DNA of 32,470 nucleotides from JAICUY01 sp035708065 (GTDB lineage Bacteria; Chloroflexota; Limnocylindria; QHBO01). Of the stretch, positions 22,477 through 29,958 are shown in pieces; the first letter of the stretch is position 1, and every line of letters begins with the position of its first letter. The translations under genes were made by a program, and so were the position numbers. Under the pieces are notes generated by a model that was not told the origin of the DNA, did not search any database, and saw only the letters and a program-made list of their open reading frames with translations. The stretch lies in contig DASSTC010000030.1 in the NCBI GenBank assembly GCA_035708065.1, positions 1 to 32,470 on the forward strand, read 5' to 3'.

Positions 22477-24021
22477 CTGTCTCAGTCCGATCCGACCGTC
22501 GACGCGCTGCAGATCTCCGGCCATGGCCTGTCCGTCGCCGACGTCGTCGACGTGGCCCGCAACCGGCGCCCAGTAGCCATTTCGCCGGATGCGCTCGATC
22601 GCTTGGCCGCTTCGCGGGCGGTCGTCGAGCGGCTCGTTGCCGAGGACGCGACGGCGTACGGGATCACCACCGGGTTCGGGGACCTGGCCAACGTGCGCAT
22701 CGAGCCCTCACAGGCCGCCGACCTGCAGCGCAACCTCGTCCGCTCGCATGCCGCCGGCGTGGGTGAGGCACTCCCCGAGGACGTGGTGCGCGCCATGCTG
22801 CTGCTGCGGGCCAACACCCTGGCCATCGGGCTGTCCGGCGTCCGCGCAGAGCTCACCGCGCTCCTGTGCGAGATGCTCAACGCGCACGTTCACCCGGTCG
22901 TCCCCTCGCGCGGCAGCGTGGGCGCCAGCGGCGATCTCGCGCCGCTCGCCCACCTGGCGCTGGTCGTCATCGGTGAAGGTGAGGCCGATACGCCCGCCGG
23001 CAGGCTCCCTGGCGCAACCGCCCTCGAGCAGGCTGGACTCGGACCGATGCAGCTGGAGGCCAAGGAAGGCCTGGCGCTCCTGAACGGGACGCAGCTGATG
23101 GCCGGCATCGGTGCGCTGGTGCTGCACGACGGGCTGCGGCTGGCAGCGTCGGCCGACGTCATCGGCGCCATGAGCCTGGAGGCAATGCAGGGCACGGCGG
23201 TGGCGTTCGACGCGCGCCTGGTCGAGGCGCGACCGCATCCGGGGCAGGTCGCATCGGCCGCCCACCTGCGATCGTTATTGGCCGGCAGCCAGATCGGCGC
23301 GGCGCATCGCGCGAGCGAGCATCGGGTCCAAGATCCGTACTCGCTGCGCTGCATGCCCCAGGTGCACGGCGCCGCCCTCGACGCACTCGGCGAGCTCGGC
23401 CGCGTGCTGGCGGTCGAGATGAACTCGGCGACCGACAACCCGCTCGTCTTCGCGACCGGTGAGGTGATCTCGGGCGGGAACTTCCACGGCGAGCCGGTTG
23501 CGCTGGCGCTCGACTACGCGGTGCTGGCGCTCGCGGAGCTGGCGAGCATCTCCGAGCGCCGGACGGCCCGCCTGGTCGACGCGCACCTGTCCGGGCTGCC
23601 GGCCTTCCTGTCGGAGAACCCGGGCCTCGAGAGCGGGCTGATGATCGCCCAGTACACCGCCGCGGCACTCGTCAACGAGCTCCAGACCCTGGCGCATCCG
23701 TCCTCGGTCGACACCCTGCCGACCAGCGCCAACCAGGAGGACCACGTCTCGATGGGCGCCACGTCGGCCCTGCGCCTGCGCACAGTCCTCGAACGGGCTA
23801 CCAGCGTGTTGGCCATCGAGGCGCTGTGCGCGGCCCAGGGACTGGACTTCATGAAGCCGATGCAGCCGGGCGCAGGGGTGGCGGCCGCGCACGCTGTCGT
23901 CCGCGAACGGGTGCCGCATCTCGATGCGGACCGGCCGCCCTCGCCGGATATCGAACTCGTCCGCGGGCTGGTCGCGGCCGGGTCGTTGCTCGCCGCTGCC
24001 GACGGGGCAAACGCGTCGTGA
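22477..24021 (+). CDS. hutH: Histidine ammonia-lyase
   Basis: HutH removes ammonia from histidine to give urocanate. The 514-residue protein carries the self-forming MIO cofactor triad Ala150-Ser151-Gly152 in GSVGASGDLAPLAHL, Tyr61 in AYGITTGFG (usual form YGxNTGFG), the histidine-selecting Ser90-His91 in QRNLVRSHAAG, NGTQLMAG, QDPYSLRCMPQVHGA, NFHGEPVALALD and SANQEDHVSMG. Ser-His and Gln-Glu-Asp favour histidine over phenylalanine or tyrosine. No ATG, GTG or TTG lies in a suitable place. A GAGGAG site 6 nt before the CTG at 22477 makes that codon the likely start. No hutU, hutI or other hut gene is nearby, although a cyclodeaminase-family gene lies 9 kb away. Confidence 0.93.
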   Translation: MSQSDPTVDALQISGHGLSVADVVDVARNRRPVAISPDALDRLAASRAVVERLVAEDATAYGITTGFGDLANVRIEPSQAADLQRNLVRSHAAGVGEALPEDVVRAMLLLRANTLAIGLSGVRAELTALLCEMLNAHVHPVVPSRGSVGASGDLAPLAHLALVVIGEGEADTPAGRLPGATALEQAGLGPMQLEAKEGLALLNGTQLMAGIGALVLHDGLRLAASADVIGAMSLEAMQGTAVAFDARLVEARPHPGQVASAAHLRSLLAGSQIGAAHRASEHRVQDPYSLRCMPQVHGAALDALGELGRVLAVEMNSATDNPLVFATGEVISGGNFHGEPVALALDYAVLALAELASISERRTARLVDAHLSGLPAFLSENPGLESGLMIAQYTAAALVNELQTLAHPSSVDTLPTSANQEDHVSMGATSALRLRTVLERATSVLAIEALCAAQGLDFMKPMQPGAGVAAAHAVVRERVPHLDADRPPSPDIELVRGLVAAGSLLAAADGANAS

Positions 24022-24064
24022 TGCGCCTCCACCGCCCCGCCACCGACGACCGTTTCCACTTTGT

Positions 24065-24122
24065 ACCAACAGGGTTGGTGCAATGTGGGAGGGACCTTCC
24101 GCGTACCACCAACCGTATTGGT
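24065..24122. promoter_or_regulatory. Two copies of a palindromic operator-like site
   Basis: ACCAACAGGGTTGGT (24065-24079) and ACCAACCGTATTGGT (24108-24122) share ACCAAC-N3-RTTGGT. They start 43 bp apart, close to four helical turns. The first extends to 10-bp arms with one mismatch (24061-24083). The second overlaps a wider CGTACCA/TGGTACG repeat (24102-24125). They lie between hutH and the acetyltransferase gene at 24143, about 20 bp before its ATG. Dimeric repressor binding is the simplest reading; hairpins ending hutH transcription are the alternative. Confidence 0.55.
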
Positions 24123-24142
24123 ACGAAGCGGAACCTCGCCCG

Positions 24143-24874
24143 ATGACCGACCTCCGCTTCGTCCTGGTCGACGCGGACAACTTCGACGCCATTCCCGACC
24201 CCGCCGCACCCGGCGCCCGATGCCAGACCTGCGACTACTGGGAGCGCATCGACGGGCATCGCGAGCCTCCCGATGCGGGGAAGACGGGAGCCCACGACCT
24301 GAAGCGAACGCGCCTGCTCTCCGGCGAGCGCCTGGCGGGTTCGTACGCGATGCTCGTTTACGACGGCGACGACGCCATCGGCTACGCGCAGTTCGGGCCG
24401 ATCTCGAACTACCCGCGTGCCCTGGTCATCCGCGACCGCTACCCCGAGCTTCCTGATTCGCCCGCTCCCTGGGTCATCACCTGCCTGCAGGTCGTCGCGG
24501 CGACGGCCGAGCGCGACGCGGCTGGCGCGGAGCTTCTCAACGCGACTTGCGACGAGATCGACCGTCGCGGCATCACCGCCGTCGAGGCATACCCCGAGGG
24601 CGTCGCCGACGGCTGGATCTCCTCCCCCGGTCCGGCGGCGATCTACGAATCGAACAGTTTCGAACGCGTCGCCGGCGACCATCGCTATCCGGTCTACCGG
24701 CGCGAGCTCACCGGCGAAGCAGCCGACGCCGGCTGGGCGGACCTGCTGCGCCACACGGCCCCGGCGGACGACGAGGACGCGTGGCCGCTCCCCCTGCCGA
24801 AGGGACCGAGCGAGGAGGATGTCTTCCGGCTGCCGCAGCGCCCGAAGCGCCCCAACCCGTTCGGCGACGACTGA
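24143..24874 (+). CDS. GNAT-family N-acetyltransferase with CxxCxYWE motif
   Basis: The 243-residue protein looks like a GNAT acetyltransferase: the core strand DAIGYAQFGPIS, a segment like the CoA-binding motif (WVITCLQVVAATAERDAAGA, then ELLNATCDEI), and a late IYESNSFERVAGDHRYPVYRREL, the usual F-x-x-V end of the fold. Near the N-terminus CQTCDYWE (about residues 28-35) recalls a CxxCxYWE motif seen in a subgroup of these enzymes. The C-terminal 45 residues are acidic then Pro-rich. The substrate is unknown. An in-frame ATG at 24084, between the two operator copies, would add 20 residues; neither start has a good ribosome site. The 121-bp space before it holds the operator pair. Confidence 0.75.
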   Translation: MTDLRFVLVDADNFDAIPDPAAPGARCQTCDYWERIDGHREPPDAGKTGAHDLKRTRLLSGERLAGSYAMLVYDGDDAIGYAQFGPISNYPRALVIRDRYPELPDSPAPWVITCLQVVAATAERDAAGAELLNATCDEIDRRGITAVEAYPEGVADGWISSPGPAAIYESNSFERVAGDHRYPVYRRELTGEAADAGWADLLRHTAPADDEDAWPLPLPKGPSEEDVFRLPQRPKRPNPFGDD

Positions 24875-24878
24875 CGGC

Positions 24879-24901
24879 CTTGAGCCCGAGGCGAACTCAA
24901 G
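24879..24901. terminator. Hairpin between the GNAT gene and the first sigma gene
   Basis: CTTGAG (24879-24884) and CTCAAG (24896-24901) form a 6-bp stem with an 11-nt loop just past the GNAT stop. There is no T-run, so it is a weak terminator candidate. Its 3' arm overlaps the CAAGAAT element also found before the second sigma gene, so it could instead be regulatory. Confidence 0.35.
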
Positions 24902-24940
24902 AATCCGGCGACTTCATCGGTTGTAGGTACTGACAGACCG

Positions 24941-25427
24941 ATGCCGGAGGGAGCGGCCGCGAGCGACCCGCGCGACTTCGCGACCTGCGTCGATCGGCAC
25001 TATCCGGGGCTGGTGCGGCGCCTGACGCTCGTGCTGCACGACGGGGAGGAGGCGAAGGACGTGGCCCAGGAGGCATACCTGCGCGCGTATCGGGCCTGGG
25101 ATCGGTTCGACGGCACGGACATCCGCGCCTGGCTGCACACGATTGCGCTTCGGCTGGCGTTCAACGCGCTCCGCCGCCGAGGCCTCTGGTCACGGTTCGT
25201 CTCCTCTTCTCCAAAGACCGATGCGTCCTGGGTCCCGCCCGAGCGCCTGCCCTTGTGGGAGGCACTTGCGGCTTTGCGGCCGCGTGCGCGCCGCGCTGTT
25301 GCTCAACGTGCTCGACGGCTACACCCAGGCGGAGATCGCACGGATGTTGGACGTGCCGGCCGGGACCGTCGCATCCTGGATTGCATCGGGCAAGGCGCGC
25401 CTGCGCGAGGAGCTGTCCGATGGATGA
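24941..25427 (+). pseudogene. ECF-like sigma factor, frameshifted
   Basis: The first frame gives sigma region 2 (FATCVDRHYPGLVRRLTLVL, then AKDVAQEAYLRAYRAWDRFD and DIRAWLHTIALRLAFNALRR) and continues to EALAALRPRAR. After about 25290 the match to region 4 jumps to the +1 frame: RAALLLNVLDGYTQAEIARM, LDVPAGTVASWIASGKARLR and EELSDG. Comparison with the intact paralog at 29452 (LRREHRAALLMNVVDGYT) shows two bases missing in the GCGCGC run at 25286-25291. This is a real mutation, a sequencing error or, less likely, programmed frameshifting. If intact it would be a compact two-region ECF-like sigma of about 160 residues. Its TGA lies inside ATGGATGA, overlapping the next gene's start. The ATG at 24941 follows a GACCGATGC copy. 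Confidence 0.8.
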
Positions 25428-27018
25428 CCGCCGGCTGGCTGACGAACTCTCCTCGCTCGAGACCGCAACACCGGTTTCGCCGCTGCCCGCCCTGCCGATG
25501 GATCGGCGCCGTCCGTTGCTCTGGGTGCCGGCCGGGTTGGCACTCGTGGCCGGCATCCTGATCGGCCCGTGGGGAGCACAGCTGCTGCCGCAGGAAAAGC
25601 CGCCCGCCGAATTCGCTGGCGTGAGTCCTCGCGCCTCCACAGAGCCACTGGCGACATCCCTCGCGTGGAGCGCAACGCACTACCCCGGTGAGACGGGACC
25701 GTCATACCTCTTTGTGGCCCGTGACCGCGTGATCGCGAGCCCCGCTGGGGCGTATTCATACGACGGAGGAGAAACCTGGATCGAGGCGCCGAAGCGCGGG
25801 AGACAGGAGGGCGATTCCGGTCTTGGAGAGATCGCCGAGCACGGGGGACGGCTTGTATCCCTCGGTTCACGCCCGGCGGCCTCGTCCGGATCGGATGCCG
25901 ATCGGCGCGCAGTGATCTGGACTTCGGACGACGGAGGTGAAAGTTGGTCACGAGCGCCGACCGACAGTGCGCCAGACGTCGTCGGCGACACCGCGGCGAC
26001 CGACGCCGGCTTCGTCGTCATCGGAAGTCGTACTGATCCGTATCCATCCGAGGTATGGCGATCAGCGGACGGCCTCGATTGGCAGCGCGTCAACACCGAG
26101 GGGTTCGATAAGGCGATCGTCACCGGCTTGGCCTGGAATGGCGATGTCTTGGTTGCGGTCGGCGTCGTGGTGACGGATGACAGTTCGTCGACGTACGTCC
26201 CGATGGCGTGGTCGTCCACAGATGGCACAACGTGGGACGCGCACACGCTTGCGACACGCGGCGTTGTCTCAGCCCTCGCGATGACGGGCGGCGGCTTTAT
26301 CGCCGCGGGGCCACTCGCCGATGGAACGCTGGGCGTCTGGCGTTCAACCGACGGCGTGAGCTGGTCGAGCGCAACATATTTCGACCATTGGGAGCGCGTC
26401 ACGGGCCTGGCGGCTGGCCCGCTGGGCGTGGTCGTGGCCGGCCAGAGCGATGTCGAAGCCACCGGCGCGTGGAACAATCGGCTGCCATATGTGCACTCGC
26501 TCCTTGCGTTCATTCCGCCAAGCGGCGAAGCGACGGTTGAGGATGACCTTCCAAGTTGGCCGAACGCTCTTGCGGCACTCCCAGATCGGTTCTTGGCCGT
26601 TGCAGACGATTGCCCTCCGTACGCCGACTGCTTCGTCTCCCACTCGATGCTGATCGGGCGCCCGGCGACGCTCCCACCATCGCCGACATCGGCGGATCCA
26701 ACGGCACACCCCACCGTCCGCCATTCGGCGGAGGAGCTGGTGGGCAGACTGAATGGCGACGCGCATCTCGAAGCAGGGTGCGCATGGGTCACCGATGAAA
26801 ACGGCACCCGGTGGGAGGTCCGGTGGCCCGCGGGTTATGAGATCACGTTTCCCACGGGCGATCTTCCTGTGCTGCACGACCCAGCCGGGGCTCCGGTCGC
26901 ACAGGCCGGCGATCAGCTCGTCCTCGAGGGCGGGCCAGACAGCGACACCGGCGGTTTCTGCATGGTGGCTGATCGCTTTTTCCTCGCGAAATCCATCCGC
27001 GCGGTTGTTGCTCCATAA
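25420..27018 (+). CDS. Sigma-linked single-pass membrane protein with Asp-box propeller (1)
   Basis: The 532-residue protein has a short cytoplasmic N-terminus (MDDRRLADELSSLE, about 31 residues), one membrane helix (about 32-55) and a large outer part. The outer part carries at least five Asp-box/BNR-like repeats: YSYDGGETW, WTSDDGGESW, WRSADGLDW, WSSTDGTTW and WRSTDGVSW, each followed by strands such as GFVVIGS or LVAVGV, as in a beta-propeller. Next comes a PDRF-x5-DDC-x5-C segment shared with the other two propeller proteins. A separate C-terminal domain of about 100 residues (CAWVTDENGTRWEV, VLHDPAGAPVA, GFCMVADRFF) is unrecognised. It overlaps the sigma gene by 8 bp, so the N-terminus may act as an anti-sigma tether. 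It is not a sialidase: no catalytic residues are seen. Confidence 0.8.
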   Translation: MDDRRLADELSSLETATPVSPLPALPMDRRRPLLWVPAGLALVAGILIGPWGAQLLPQEKPPAEFAGVSPRASTEPLATSLAWSATHYPGETGPSYLFVARDRVIASPAGAYSYDGGETWIEAPKRGRQEGDSGLGEIAEHGGRLVSLGSRPAASSGSDADRRAVIWTSDDGGESWSRAPTDSAPDVVGDTAATDAGFVVIGSRTDPYPSEVWRSADGLDWQRVNTEGFDKAIVTGLAWNGDVLVAVGVVVTDDSSSTYVPMAWSSTDGTTWDAHTLATRGVVSALAMTGGGFIAAGPLADGTLGVWRSTDGVSWSSATYFDHWERVTGLAAGPLGVVVAGQSDVEATGAWNNRLPYVHSLLAFIPPSGEATVEDDLPSWPNALAALPDRFLAVADDCPPYADCFVSHSMLIGRPATLPPSPTSADPTAHPTVRHSAEELVGRLNGDAHLEAGCAWVTDENGTRWEVRWPAGYEITFPTGDLPVLHDPAGAPVAQAGDQLVLEGGPDSDTGGFCMVADRFFLAKSIRAVVAP

Positions 27019-27042
27019 CGAACCGCTCCCGATCTAGCGGAT

Positions 27043-27060
27043 GAGCAATCACCCTTGCTC
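27043..27060. terminator. Hairpin after the first propeller gene
   Basis: GAGCAA (27043-27048) and TTGCTC (27055-27060) form a perfect 6-bp stem with a 6-nt loop, 25 bp after the stop at 27018. A second small stem, CCGCT/AGCGG, precedes it. No clear T-run follows, so termination is only possible. Confidence 0.3.
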
Positions 27061-27103
27061 CTGACACCGCGGGCTCGCCACCGAGAGGCCGATTCGGCGG
27101 GAC

Positions 27104-27109
27104 TATGCT
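27104..27109 (+). promoter_or_regulatory. Leaderless -10 box of the second propeller gene
   Basis: TATGCT lies 6 nt before the ATG at 27116, and there is no ribosome site. This predicts a separate leaderless transcript for the second propeller gene, which would uncouple it from the first module. Confidence 0.45.
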
Positions 27110-27115
27110 GCGGGA

Positions 27116-28408
27116 ATGACGCGGGGTCCCGGCCGAGCATCGGATTCCGACCGCAGCAATCGATGGCAGACCGTCGCCTGGCTGGTCGGCCCCCTTGCCG
27201 TCGTGCTCATTCTCGCCTTCCTCGTGTTCCAGCCGTCGCTCGACCTGTTCGCATCGACGCCGTCGGCGGCCCTGACGCCAGTGCCGCTGCCGACCGCAAC
27301 CCCGTTCCCGTCACCAGAGCTGAGCCCGGTCACGGCCGCATCGGTCCAGATCCGCGCCGTTCCGTTCGCACCCGGCGCCTTGGTCAATGATCTGGCAGTC
27401 GCGGGGACCCGCCTGGTCGCGGTCGGAGCCAAGAACGATCAACCCGCGGCGTGGTATTCCGACGACGGCGGAGAGACCTGGGCTGGTGCTGATGTCGCCG
27501 CCGACCCACCGCCGCGAAAAGGCGCCAAGATCGCGCTCCAGTCCGTGGCAGCCTTCGAGTCAACGCTGGCGGCCGTCGGGCAGTGGCAGCAGGCGAATGG
27601 CGACATCTTCGGTGCGGGGATCTGGACGTCGGTCGACTCTGGCGCGCACTGGTCGGAGGCTCCGCGCGATGCTGTTCCGCGGAACATCTATACCCTGGAC
27701 AGTGGGGGCTTCGGGTTCCTGACCTCTTCCGGGGACGCGCGGCTCGTCGTCTCGACCGATGCCGTCTCCTGGGACGACCTTCCCTACAGTCCGATCCTCA
27801 ACGGTGTCTATGCGACCGGCTTCGCGTCGAGGGGCGACCAGGTCGTCCTCATGGCCGATCGGCTCGACGAAAGCGCCGGCGCGATGCTCACGCCACCCGT
27901 GTTCTGGGTGTACCGAGCGGGAAGCGGCTGGACGACGGTCGACCGAGATACCGATGAAGGAGGACCGGCCAATCTGCGAACACTGGTGGCCGATGCGAGC
28001 GGGTACTACGCGGGCGGACTCGTCTACACGTCAGGCGATGATCCGCAATCGTCGCGGGCCGCCTTGTGGAGATCGGCGGACGGCACGAGCTGGCACCGGC
28101 TGCTCCTCAGCGGGGACGCGGGTCTTGCGGCGTTTCGCATCGCGCATGGATCCCTCGGGACCCTAGTCCTCGGCGGCGAACTCGGCGTGCTGCCCGCAAC
28201 GATGTGGCTTGTGCCCGATGGAGACGAGCCCGCCATCCAAGAATACCGGATAGGCTGGGACATCCTGAGCCTGATCGGCTTCGGCGATCGGTTCGTCGCC
28301 TTCGCCCAGTGCGGCCTGGAAACCGAATCGGGATGCGACGGCTCGCAGGTGCTGATGATCAGCGCATCGGAAGCGCCATATGAGCCGCCGTCCTCTGTGG
28401 TGCCGTGA
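27116..28408 (+). CDS. Single-pass membrane protein with Asp-box propeller (2)
   Basis: The 430-residue protein has a short basic N-terminus, a membrane helix at about 19-38, a Pro/Thr-rich stalk (about 50-75), and a propeller-like domain with repeats WYSDDGGETW, WTSVDSGAHW, STDAVSWDD and WRSADGTSW. Intervening strands such as LVAVGAKND and TLAAVGQW fit beta-propeller blades. It ends with the same GDRFVAFAQC-x7-C segment as its neighbours. Unlike the other two it has no sigma gene overlapping its start and no D-D-x-x-x-R-L-A cytoplasmic motif. Its stop overlaps the GTG of the cyclodeaminase-family gene (GTGA), so they are translated together. The ligand and role are unknown. Confidence 0.75.
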   Translation: MTRGPGRASDSDRSNRWQTVAWLVGPLAVVLILAFLVFQPSLDLFASTPSAALTPVPLPTATPFPSPELSPVTAASVQIRAVPFAPGALVNDLAVAGTRLVAVGAKNDQPAAWYSDDGGETWAGADVAADPPPRKGAKIALQSVAAFESTLAAVGQWQQANGDIFGAGIWTSVDSGAHWSEAPRDAVPRNIYTLDSGGFGFLTSSGDARLVVSTDAVSWDDLPYSPILNGVYATGFASRGDQVVLMADRLDESAGAMLTPPVFWVYRAGSGWTTVDRDTDEGGPANLRTLVADASGYYAGGLVYTSGDDPQSSRAALWRSADGTSWHRLLLSGDAGLAAFRIAHGSLGTLVLGGELGVLPATMWLVPDGDEPAIQEYRIGWDILSLIGFGDRFVAFAQCGLETESGCDGSQVLMISASEAPYEPPSSVVP

Positions 28409-29379
28409 AGCTGCGAGTCCTCTCCGCCGACGACGTCACGAGCCTCCTCCCGATGCGCGACTGCATCGAGGTCATGGAGCGGGCGCTGGCAGCGTTCGCC
28501 CGCGGCCAGGTGGTGCAGCCGGTGCGGCTCATGACGCGGACTATGGACGAATCGGGCGTGCTGGCGCTCATGCCGGCATACGTCGGCGGCATCGGCTTCG
28601 GCTTCAAAGCCGTGACGGTCTTCCACGGCAACGACGAACGAGGCCTGCCGAGCCACCAGGGCATCATCACCCTGATCGACGCCGAAACCGGCACGCCGCT
28701 CGCGCTCATGGACGGCACGCGCATCACGGCCATGCGCACCGCGGCGGTCTCGGCGGTCGCGACCCGCCACCTCGCGCGGACCGATGCATCGGTCGCGACC
28801 ATCATCGGCACCGGCGTCCAGGCACGCGCGCATGCGGAAGCGCTGGCCTGCGTGCGTGAGCTTTCTGAGATCCGGATCGTGGGACGGCGCCCCGAAGCGG
28901 CGCGCGCGCTGGCAACCGAGCTCGCCGATCACCTGCCGACGCGCGCATTCGACGACGCCGCGGCGGCGCTCGATGGCGCCGACATCGTCGCGACCGTCAC
29001 CGCCTCGCCGGCGCCGGTCTTCGCGCCCGAGGCCATCGCTCCAGGAACGCACATCAACGCCGTCGGCGCCTACACCGCGACAACCCGCGAGGTGCCGTCC
29101 GAGACCGTCGCGGCGGCGCGGGTCTTCGTCGACGACCGCACGGCCGCGCTGTCCGAGGCGGGCGACCTCCTGCTGGCCATCGCCGACGGCGCGATCGACG
29201 AGTCGCATGTGGTCGGGACGCTCGGCGAGGTCCTCATCGGTCAGGTGCAAGGACGGACCGATGCGCAGCAGATCACCATCTTCGAGTCGCTCGGCCTGGG
29301 CCTCGAGGACATCGCGGCGGCATCGCATGTGTATGGGCGCGCGCTGGAAGACGGCATCGGTACCGACGTCGAGATCTGA
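28405..29379 (+). CDS. Ornithine cyclodeaminase / mu-crystallin family protein
   Basis: The 324-residue protein matches the OCD/Mu-crystallin family, NAD(P)-dependent enzymes that include ornithine cyclodeaminase, alanine dehydrogenase and ketimine reductases. Visible parts are the N-terminal VLSADDVTSLLPMRDCIEVM, substrate-site GFGFKAVTVFHGN with the conserved Lys, GTRITAMRTAAVSAVATRHL, the Rossmann motif ATIIGTGVQARAHAEAL, and HINAVGAYTATTREVPSETV. Specificity cannot be told from the sequence. The GTG at 28405 overlaps the preceding stop by four bases. A 16-bp perfect palindrome made of two GACCGATGC words lies inside it at 28779-28794. Confidence 0.88.
   Translation: MKLRVLSADDVTSLLPMRDCIEVMERALAAFARGQVVQPVRLMTRTMDESGVLALMPAYVGGIGFGFKAVTVFHGNDERGLPSHQGIITLIDAETGTPLALMDGTRITAMRTAAVSAVATRHLARTDASVATIIGTGVQARAHAEALACVRELSEIRIVGRRPEAARALATELADHLPTRAFDDAAAALDGADIVATVTASPAPVFAPEAIAPGTHINAVGAYTATTREVPSETVAAARVFVDDRTAALSEAGDLLLAIADGAIDESHVVGTLGEVLIGQVQGRTDAQQITIFESLGLGLEDIAAASHVYGRALEDGIGTDVEI
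28779..28794. repeat. Palindromic double copy of the recurring GACCGATGC word
   Basis: GACCGATGCATCGGTC is a perfect 16-bp palindrome formed by two overlapping inverted copies of the 9-mer. It lies within coding sequence. A near version, GACCGATGCATCGGC, is at 4869-4883, and CACCGGTGCATCGGTC at 20592-20607. Single copies occur throughout the window. Confidence 0.8.
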
Positions 29380-29409
29380 CGCGTTCGGTCGAGGGAATCC
29401 GAGCGCTCG

Positions 29410-29427
29410 GCCTGCAAGAATGCAGGC
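29410..29427. terminator. Hairpin between the cyclodeaminase-family gene and the second sigma gene
   Basis: GCCTGCA (29410-29416) and TGCAGGC (29421-29427) form a perfect 7-bp stem with loop AGAA. It may end the upstream transcript, though only scattered T bases follow (CTGTTGTTG). The CAAGAAT word across the loop is also present before the first sigma gene, so a regulatory role is possible. Confidence 0.45.
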
Positions 29428-29451
29428 GCCTCCGCTGTTGTTGAGGGCGTG

Positions 29452-29958
29452 ATGGGAGGGATCGCCCTGGCCAGACCCGAGCCCAAGGTCGACGCGTTCG
29501 CCGATGCGGTCGCCCCGCACTATCCCGCCCTGGTCCGCCGCCTGGCCGTCGTCGTCGGCGACGCGGATGCCGGCCTCGACCTGGCGCAGGAGACCTACCT
29601 GCGCGCCTTCCGCGCTTGGGACCGATTCGACGGCGCCGATGTCCGAGCCTGGCTGCACACCATCGGCTTGCGCCTGGCCTTCAACGAGCGTTCCCGCCGA
29701 CGCCGATGGAGCGAGCTGCTCCGGTCTCGGCGTCCCGGCTCGAGCGACTGGGTCGCGCCGCGCGACCTCGACCTGCACGCAGCGCTGAGCGGACTGCGGC
29801 GGGAGCATCGGGCCGCGCTGCTGATGAACGTCGTCGACGGGTACACCCACGAGCAGATCGCCGGCATGCTCGACGTCGCGCCCGGCACGGTCGCGAGCTG
29901 GATCTCGCGCGCCAAGCAGCACCTGCGCGTGGCCCTGGAGGACACGACCGATGGATGA
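29452..29958 (+). CDS. ECF-like sigma factor (intact paralog)
   Basis: The 168-residue protein has sigma region 2 (FADAVAPHYPALVRRLAVVV, then GLDLAQETYLRAFRAWDRFD and DVRAWLHTIGLRLAFNERSR) and region 4 (LRREHRAALLMNVVDGYTHE, then QIAGMLDVAPGTVASWISRA and KQHLR). It would direct RNA polymerase to a small regulon. It closely resembles the frameshifted gene at 24941, indicating duplication of the module. The ATG at 29452 has GAGGG 4 nt upstream; the GTG at 29449 is in frame too. Its TGA overlaps the next gene's start in the same ATGGATGA as the first module. There is no zinc-type anti-sigma gene; the overlapping membrane protein is the only candidate partner. Confidence 0.9.
   Translation: MGGIALARPEPKVDAFADAVAPHYPALVRRLAVVVGDADAGLDLAQETYLRAFRAWDRFDGADVRAWLHTIGLRLAFNERSRRRRWSELLRSRRPGSSDWVAPRDLDLHAALSGLRREHRAALLMNVVDGYTHEQIAGMLDVAPGTVASWISRAKQHLRVALEDTTDG

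Noticed and set aside
22477..24021. Phenylalanine or tyrosine ammonia-lyase
   Set aside because: The Ser-His selectivity pair and the QEDH motif match histidine ammonia-lyase, as does the length of about 510 residues.
24941..25427. Programmed +1 frameshift in the first sigma gene
   Set aside because: No slow codon, stop or slippery site is evident at the join, and the paralog is read in one frame. Deletion or sequence error is simpler, so it is annotated as frameshifted.
29410..29427. tRNA or other known small RNA at the hairpin before the second sigma gene
   Set aside because: Only a 7-bp stem with a tetraloop; no T-loop consensus or further helices.
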